DNA of 64,000 nucleotides from Sarcocystis neurona (lineage: Eukaryota > Apicomplexa > Conoidasida > Eucoccidiorida > Sarcocystidae). The position numbers were made by a program, and so were the translations under genes. Below are positions 57,401 to 64,000 of this stretch, one piece after another (position 1 is the stretch's first letter; every line of letters starts with the position of its first letter). The stretch covers positions 223,700 through 287,699 of the forward strand of contig KL647289.1 in NCBI GenBank assembly GCA_000727475.1. The letters are read 5' to 3'. The notes beneath the pieces are model-generated. The model saw only the letters and a program-made list of their open reading frames with translations, had not been told where the DNA came from and did no database searches.

Positions 57401-59050
57401 TCTCTTTCTTGTTCTGCCTAGACACGGGAAGGCATCTGCTGCTGCAGCGGGTGCTGCTGGGTTGTCGCAGCCCCAGGCGGCAGCTACTGCGGCGGGCAGC
57501 AGTTTCTTCCTTCTGTGCCGAACTTTGAGCCAGCAGCAGCAGCAGCTGCATGCGGCCTTTCTGCTTCTCGGCAAGTCTCGAGCGACGCGCCGCAGCAGCA
57601 AGATCTCTGCTGCTCGTGTGTTGCCGCCACGAGGTACTGGTGTCAGCTCCTGTTGCAGCAGCAGATTAGCTCCAAATATTGTCGCTGCTGGTTTTGCTGC
57701 TATTGCGGCGCCTCTCGACTTGAATAATTCTTTCTTGCGACAACCTGCTGTTGCTGCTGCAATTTCTTCGGCTGCCAACGCGGGTGCTGCTGCTGTTGCT
57801 GCTCCAAGGACTTCTTCCTCTACGGCGTCTCCTGCACTTGCTGCTGCTATTCGGTCCCCTGCCACCCCCCTCGCGTATCTGCTGTTCCCGCCGTTGCGAC
57901 CGCCGTCTAGTCTCCTCCGAAATGCGTCAGCAGGCGTCCGTCTGGCTCACGCCTCCTTTCCGCCGTCTCCCGTTTCTCTCGTCTCCCTTTCTGCTTCTTC
58001 CGCATGCACTTCCCATTTCCGCAAACCCCTGCAGCGCAACGCTGCCGCCGCCTTCTCTCTGTCTCCCCTTCCACATCGGTTTCGAGGGGGTCTCCGGCAG
58101 CACTCGTCTGTGTCCTCTGCTGCTGCGTCACCTGCGGCCTCGGCGCGGCTGCCTGTTTCTTTTCGTCGGTCTACTCTGCTGCCTCCGCTCTTTGTTGCCT
58201 TTGCGACTTCCGCCGCTGCTGCTGCTACTCCCAGCAAAATCCGTCCCTCTTTCAACAAAACGACTTCTCCGCTGCAGCTGCCGCTGCAGTCCTCTTCGGC
58301 GGCCGTCGTCTGTGCTGCTCCTGGTGCTGCGCTACCCCGTGCCACAGCAGCAACTGCAGCAGCAGCAGCTTCTTTTCGAAGCCCCACCACCGCTTCTGCG
58401 CGTCCGCCGACGCCGGCTGCTTTCATTGCTGCTGCTTCTTCCACTTGTGCTGCTGCTGCTGCCGCAGCTTTCGATGCTGCTGCTAAACCGCGTCCCTTTT
58501 CTCCTGCAGCTACGTCTCTCAAGCACTTTGCTGCCGCAGCTGCAGCAAATTCTCGGCCTCCTACGACTGCTGCTGCTGCTGCTGCAGCAGACTTCCCTGC
58601 TGGCAAAATTCAGCTAGACTGCGACGACGAGTCTGTTGCTACTGTCTCTTCTCTCCCTGCCACTGCTGCTGCTGGCGCCTCTTTCGCTGCTTCTGCTGGC
58701 GCCTCTTTCCCTGCTGCTGCTCCCGCTGCTGTTCACTTCTTTCCTGCTCCTGCTGCTGCCTCTTCTCGGCTCTTCCCTGTTCCTGCTGCTGCTTCCCGGT
58801 CCTTCCGGGCTGCTGCTGCCGCTGCTGCTGCTTCCGGGTCCTTCCCTGCTGCTGTTGCTGCTGGCCGGTGTTTCCCTGCTGCTGCTGCTGGCTCTCGGTC
58901 GTTTGCTGCTTCAGCTGCTGCTGCGTCTTCGTCGGCTGCTTCCTGCTCGCCCTTTGCTGCTTCTGAGTCTGCTTCTGCTGCTGCAGTGCACAGCAGCTTC
59001 CTGACGCGGCTGCCGCTGCTGTCACGTCCCTCTGCCCGGCGGCTGCTGCC
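54420..59050. repeat. CAG/CTG trinucleotide island
   Basis: Impure CAG/CTG/GCT/GCA runs dominate 4.6 kb. Because the unit shifts phase, the same plus frame codes Leu-rich (54.4-54.6), Ser-rich (55.0-55.6), Ala-rich (56.0-56.3), Gln-rich (56.95-57.3) and Ala-rich (57.4-59.0) blocks in turn. Antisense frames are also open as poly-Ala, poly-Leu and others, and should not be read as genes. Confidence 0.9.
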
Positions 59051-62000
59051 CTTCCTTGCATTTGACCATCCTTCTATGATACCTTTTTCTTCTCAACTCC
59101 CCCCGCTTATGCTATTTGTGAGGAAGCAGAAGGAACTGCGGCCCGACAAAGTTTTAGTCATACAGGTATAAAGCACACGTAGAGACGAGCTGCTGTTTAC
59201 GTTATGTGAGCAGAAGTTCACAAGAGAAGATCTTCGCTGTGGCTTCCTCTTGTTTTCGTAGCGTCTTCCTCGCCCGAGGGGAGGGAGACGGAGATATCTC
59301 CCCGTCTCGTCTCCATTTCTCTTCCGGCCCCATTTCTTCTCTTCCTTCCCATCTCCCTCCGTCTCTCCGTCACTTCCTCGCCGTCTCCTTCGCTGTCTCT
59401 GCTGTCTCGTCCCTCTCTGCTGTCTCCGTCTCTCCTCGCTGTCTCCTTTGCTGTCTCTCTGTCATTTCCTCTCCATCTTTTTCTTTTTCTCCCGGTCACT
59501 TCCTTGCTGTCTCTCTTTTTCTGTCTTTTTCTCTCCCGGTTGCCCCTCTCCGCTGTCTCCGTCTCCTTCTCCCTTTTTCTCCCGCCTTTGTCTCTGTGTT
59601 GCTGGCGCTAGAGCCCACACAGAGCAGCAGCAGCAACAGCAGAGCAGCAGCAGCAGAGCCCCCTGTGTCCACGACATCACAGCGGCTTGTCGAGGACGTT
59701 CCAGCCAAGCAAAGTTTGTAAAAGTTTAGCCCAGGGGAAAGGACGGAAGCAGACATAAATCTACGAAAATATGAAGGGGAACATTTCTTCGCTTACTCGC
59801 TGTCTCTGTGTCTCTCTGCCTGTCTGCTTGTGGCCGCGTCTCCGTATGTGTACATGTGCATCTTCTGTATAAATTTCTCTGTGTCCACACGTGTCTAGGG
59901 GCGCACGTATATGTGCGTTTCTGCTGCTCGTCTTCCTCCTCCTATTGCTGCTACTGCGACAGGCCCATCTGGCCGCTGCTGTTGATCCTGCTATCGCTGC
60001 TACGTCTGCTGCTCTTCTTCCGGCGGTGCTTGCGGACTCCTTCTTGCTCTCGCTCCTGCTCTTGCTACTGTCGCTGCTGCTGCTGTCGCTTCTGATGCTG
60101 TTGCTCCTGCTGCTGTCGCTCCTGCTGCTGTCGCTCTTGCTGCTGTCGCTCCTGCTGCTGTCGCTGCTGCTGCTGTTGCTGCTGGTCTTGCTGCGGTTCC
60201 CGAGACTGGTAGGTCGGCCGTCAGCATTGTGGTTGCTTTGACTATTGCTACCTTCTTGATTTTGCTGCTGCAGCTGCTTTTGCTGCGGGTGCTGCTTCTA
60301 CTGCCGGCGCCACTGCTGCTGCTGCTGCTGCTGGAGCCATGTCTGCTGTTGCCGCGACCCACGCGGCTGTTTCTGCTGCTACCCCTGCTGCTGCTGCTCT
60401 GACTTCTGCTAACGTGACGTGTCTGCTTCTGCCGCTGCTTGTTCTTCGCCCTGTGTTGCTGTCACTGCTGCTGCTGCTGCTGTTCCTGCTGCTGCTGCTG
60501 TTCCTGCTGCTGCTGGTCCTCCGACGCTTCTGCTGCTGCTGCTTCTTGTGCTGCAGCGGCTTATGCTTCTCCGGCGGTGCCGCTGCTGTTGTCCTTTCTT
60601 TTTCTTCTTTTCCTCTTCTTCTCCGTAGGTTGGGGAATTCTTCGAAGCCTATGGACTAGACGCGGTGCTGCTGGTGGAATACTGCGGGTTGAACCCGATG
60701 GCGGGGAAACCTAAGGCCGGTTGCCCGAAACCAAATATTCAGCAATTACTTGACTGCCTAACGGCTGAGGTACACATGTTCTTCTCTTTTTTTTCTTTGT
60801 CGTCCTTTTCGTTTCCCTCTCCTTTCCCTTTCTTCTTTTCTTCTTCCTGCCTCCTGCATCGCCCGCGAGGCCCCATATACACGTATATACAAAGTCTCTC
60901 TACATATGTATATATATGCATATATGTATGTGTAAGACAGATAGGTAGTTGGCTCACATATATATATATATATATATGTGTATGTTCTCTCTGTATGTAT
61001 GGCACGCCTACTTGTACATACATATGTGTATATATGTATACATATGCGTATATCTATATATGTATGTGTCCATATATATATTCTTCCTAAAGTGGGTATG
61101 TCTACTATATACATATGTCCAAATTGTATACATATATATATATATATATATGTGTAGGACGCTTCTGTGTCTCCGTCTCCGTCTCCGTCTCTCTGTCTCT
61201 GTGTATGTATGTGGTTTGGAGAGTGGACTGCTACAACCGTCGCAGTGGAGGGGGGGGGGGGGGTGAAGAAGCCGAGAAAAGGATGAATACGAAGAGACGA
61301 AGAATAGAAGGACAGGAACAGCAGAAGAAGAAGAGACGAAGCGGGGAGAAAAAAGAAGAAAGGCGCACACACGTTGGGAGCATTTGGACCGGGTGCACTG
61401 TTCTCTCTGTTTTTGCATGCGCGCAGGGCTTCTCGATCTCTATATTCGAAGAGATAACCCCGCCAGCAGGAAGTGCGACGCTGGCAGCAAGAAAGGGAAG
61501 GAAACTCCGGGTGTTGACACAAGTCGTGTCCCCTGCATCGCCGCTGTTTCTGCCCGCGCATCTGCCTCTGTGTGAAGGAGAAATTGGTGCGCGTCGCCTC
61601 TGCAGCAGCAGCAGCAGCTGACCTGCCGTTCCCCCAGCTCCCACACGTGTGTTTCTGCTGCAGATAGGTGCTTCTTCTCGAGAAAACGGAGACGGAAAGC
61701 AGCAAGATAGAAGGGAAGGAGACAGCGACAAAAGAGTCAGAAAGAGACAAAGCAAAAAACACACACGTATATATGTGTCGCACGTACATATATGCATGCG
61801 TGTATATCAGCAGACGTAGGGATGGATATAGGTAGATATATCTATATACATATCGATGTACATACATAGAGAAAGAGAGAGACAAAGGTATAGATATAGA
61901 TATGGATATAGAATGATATAGATATACAATGCCACATATAGATAGGAAGAGATATCAATGGACATGCAGATATATCGACAGATATACACATATATATAGA

Positions 62001-63117
62001 TAGATATGAATAGATAGGTTCATATATATATGTGAGCATTTACATATAGGTAGATACATACAAGTTTAAGTTATCTGTCTATATATATATATGTATAGGT
62101 AGGTAGATACAGGTGTAAGTATATATATGTATAAGTGTGTATGTAGATATGGCCTTAGATATGAATAGATATGAATTGACACGCAGAGATAGAGACAAAC
62201 ATACATATATATATAAATAGATATAGGTACACACATATGTATGTAGACGTATATATAGGTAGATAGATATATGTGTAGATATGAATAAATATAGATTGTA
62301 CTGCAGAGATATAGATAGATAGACACATGGGCACGTACGGATATAGTTACACAGATATACATATGTATATATATACGTGTATATATATGTATATAGGTGG
62401 ATAGATACAGAAACATCTATATATATGTATATGTGTACGTAGGTAGATATAGAAACAAGTAAATATGTATACATACACATATGTACATATGCAGGCTGAT
62501 ACGGATACACATATATATATATGTATATAGGTTGATAGATATAGATGGAGATAGGGATAGATACAGATATCGATATAATGTGGTAGTTGCAAATAAAAAT
62601 ATATAAAAGGAGGAGTAGTTAGTGGATGCTGTCGTATGTACGTTGTGCTGCTGTGGAGATGCCGCAGCTGCATCTGTGTGCTGATGCATGGGACCCGACG
62701 CTATATCTTTTATCTTCCTCGTATATTCTAAATATGTGAGGGGCAGTGAACTAAGACGTCTATGTCATATATATTTCTCTCTTTTCTCCATCTCCCTTTA
62801 TGTATCTGTATCAATACTTCTATACAATCATCTATCACTCTCTCTCTACATATATATATATCTATCTATGTATATATCTATCTATCTATCTGTCTGCCTC
62901 TCTCTCTCTCTACATATATATATATATCTATATATATATCTATCGCTGTCTCTCTCTCATTTTCTCTATCTGTGTATCTATCTGTCTGCCTCTCTCTCTC
63001 TATATATACATATATATATATGTGTCACTGCCTGTCTCACTATCGCTCTCATATATATATATATATATATATGTAGGTGCTGCTTCTGGCGCTGAAGCGT
63101 TTGTATTGCAGTTTGAC
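54672..63117 (+). CDS. MSH1: MSH1-type MutS homologue, 5' part, with giant low-complexity first exon
   Basis: Exon 1 ends at 59165 (CAG|GTATAA), exon 2 is 60629-60769, exon 3 starts at 61427, and a tentative exon 4 is 63077-63117; all are phase-compatible. The exon 1/2 junction reads PDKVLVIQVGEFFEAYGLDA, MutS domain I with the mismatch-binding Phe-x-Glu (GEFFE) intact. It continues LLVEYCGLNP, GCPKPNIQQLLDCLTAE and GFSISIFEEI, a pattern closest to plant-type MSH1. Exon 1 is one open frame of up to 1,498 codons from the ATG at 54672, almost all Leu, Ser, Ala and Gln repeats. A later ATG at 56283 gives a presequence-like start (MLPFFGQRCRLKNLRRLRPS), attractive because Toxoplasma TgMSH-1 is mitochondrial. 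Connector, clamp and ATPase domains lie beyond the window. Parts of exon 1 might be unspliced intron. Confidence 0.8.
55195..55395. repeat. 15-bp minisatellite, about 13 copies
   Basis: Unit GGGTCAGCAGCAGCA, with late copies GGATCAGCAGCAGCA. In the plus frame it codes SSSRV, changing to SSSRI. Copies are nearly identical, unlike the surrounding impure CAG sequence. Confidence 0.95.
60040..60600. repeat. CTG-rich tract within MutS intron 1
   Basis: Includes a 15-bp tandem (GCTCCTGCTGCTGTC and variants, about 60100-60175) and a second poly-CTG stretch at 60.46-60.55 kb. This shows that the CTG repeats are not confined to exons. Confidence 0.75.
60880..61215. repeat. TA/TATG microsatellite in MutS intron 2
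   Basis: TA runs and related TATG repeats, followed by CCGTCT tandem copies near 61170-61195 and a run of about 15 G's near 61250. Confidence 0.85.
61760..62620. repeat. GATA/TATG microsatellite block
   Basis: ATAGATATA-type and TATG repeats run almost continuously through MutS intron 3. Antisense frames give spurious Tyr/Ile/Ser proteins. Confidence 0.9.
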
Positions 63118-64000
63118 GTGTAGTGGTGTATTACAGCCGTTGAAGAGTCAGGGGGGGGAAGTTTTTCGTGTTCAAATGGCCTCGCGCACGTCTTCTTCAC
63201 TTTCGCTCAGCAGTCTCGCATGCAAGAAAAGAAGGCGGTTCCCCCACCGTCCTCCTCCCCATTTCGTCGAGACAGAGACACTTCGGTTTCCTCCATCAAA
63301 AAGTTGAAGAAGTGTCTGCTGTTGCCCTCTCGAGCAAGCAGCAACATACTCTTGGCTATTGCTGCTGTTGCTGCTGCTGCCCTGGGCCAACGCAACTATT
63401 GCAGCCAGACCTTCCACCCCCTACCCTTCCCCCGGCGTATACATACGTATATATATATTAGGTACATATATTGCGTATGTATTGCTGGGCATTTCTACAC
63501 ATATAAGAAAAATTATATATATTGCGCTGTGCCATATATATATGGACATATATGTATATATATGTAGCTGCGGCGTGTACATATATATATATTATGTACA
63601 TATATGGCGCGTGTATGGCTGCGGCATACCTACGTATAGAAGAAAGACCATATACATTTCGGATGTGTCATATATATATGTGTAGCTCTGATGTGTGAGT
63701 GTATACATATATAATATATCTATATATGGCATATGTATGCCTGCCGTATATATATATATATATATATATATGGCTGCCACATATCTGTATATATAAGAAA
63801 GACGATATATATTGTATTGTAGCGTATATCTAGCTATATATATATATATGTAGATAGCTCCCTATCTCCTCAGATGCGTAAGTGCTTCACAAATGCATAG
63901 ACGTCGACAGTCCCCAGCCATATATATATGTATATATATGCCGCAACTCAGCAGATATATATATATATATAGTAGGTAGATATACATAGATACATACATA
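62770..64000. repeat. TATC/TA microsatellite to window end
   Basis: TCTCTATATATC and TA runs at 62.77-63.07 kb lead directly into the tentative exon 4 acceptor. TA/TATG repeats resume from 63.44 kb to the window edge. The non-repetitive patch 63.08-63.42 kb may contain further MutS coding sequence. Confidence 0.75.

Noticed and set aside
57751..58617. 288-codon Leu-rich plus-strand frame
   Set aside because: Out-of-phase reading of the same GCT repeats as the MutS exon; no independent features.
59206..59721. 171-codon Ser/Leu-rich frame
   Set aside because: Pyrimidine-rich sequence inside the inferred MutS intron; the composition alone keeps the frame open.
61807..62689. Minus-strand Tyr/Ile/Ser frames
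   Set aside because: Microsatellite translation within a MutS intron.

Overview
The window looks like nuclear DNA of a coccidian apicomplexan, most likely Eimeria or a close relative. This is an inference from mixed base composition, many small introns with GT...AG borders and pyrimidine-rich acceptors, CAG/GCT repeats running through coding sequence (homopolymeric Ala, Gln, Ser and Leu tracts), long TA/TATG microsatellites, and the gene set: an apicoplast-type uS9, an SF-assemblin, an MSH1-type MutS and a TBC Rab-GAP. No rRNA, tRNA, CRISPR array, transposase or bacterial operon was seen.

Layout. About 1-30 kb is repeat-poor. On the minus strand at 0.7-5.2 kb is a prominin-like multi-membrane-span gene whose 3' end is unresolved. 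A secreted Ser/Thr-rich protein lies at 5.9-7.1 kb (-), and a block of weaker minus-strand exons at 7.5-10.3 kb. A POC5-like centriolar protein is at 11.5-14.0 kb (+) and a small membrane protein at 15.2-15.7 kb (-). Two adjacent coiled-coil genes, or one longer gene, occupy 16.4-20.8 kb (+). A five-exon SF-assemblin gene (270 aa, fully reconstructed, every junction in phase) lies at 21.9-25.0 kb (-). The stretch 25-30 kb holds only fragmentary exons and a diverged ~120-bp tandem duplication.

From about 30.2 kb the sequence becomes repeat-rich. A TBC Rab-GAP gene (six exons, 424 aa, both catalytic fingers present) is spread over 33.3-43.2 kb (+), with introns made largely of microsatellite and diverged minisatellite. 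A signal-peptide, Cys-containing secreted protein follows at 45.0-45.8 kb (+), and a possible TM/tail exon at 47.2-47.6 kb. A three-exon bacterial-type uS9 with an organelle-targeting leader lies at 48.0-50.6 kb (-). At the right end an MSH1-type MutS gene begins (+). An enormous low-complexity first exon (CAG island, 54.4-59.2 kb) splices into the mismatch-recognition domain (exons at 60.63 and 61.43 kb, perhaps 63.08 kb). The rest of the protein lies beyond the window.

Functional themes. POC5, coiled-coil proteins and SF-assemblin sit within 14 kb of each other and are all plausible centrosome or daughter-bud cytoskeleton parts. uS9 and MSH1 point to apicoplast translation and organelle DNA maintenance. 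There is no sign of co-regulation: genes are on both strands, and the neighbourhood may be chance. I did not find a clearly new multi-gene system. The most distinctive items are the CAG-island MSH1, the intron-repeat architecture of the TBC gene, and a near-perfect inverted repeat around 31.8/32.4 kb.
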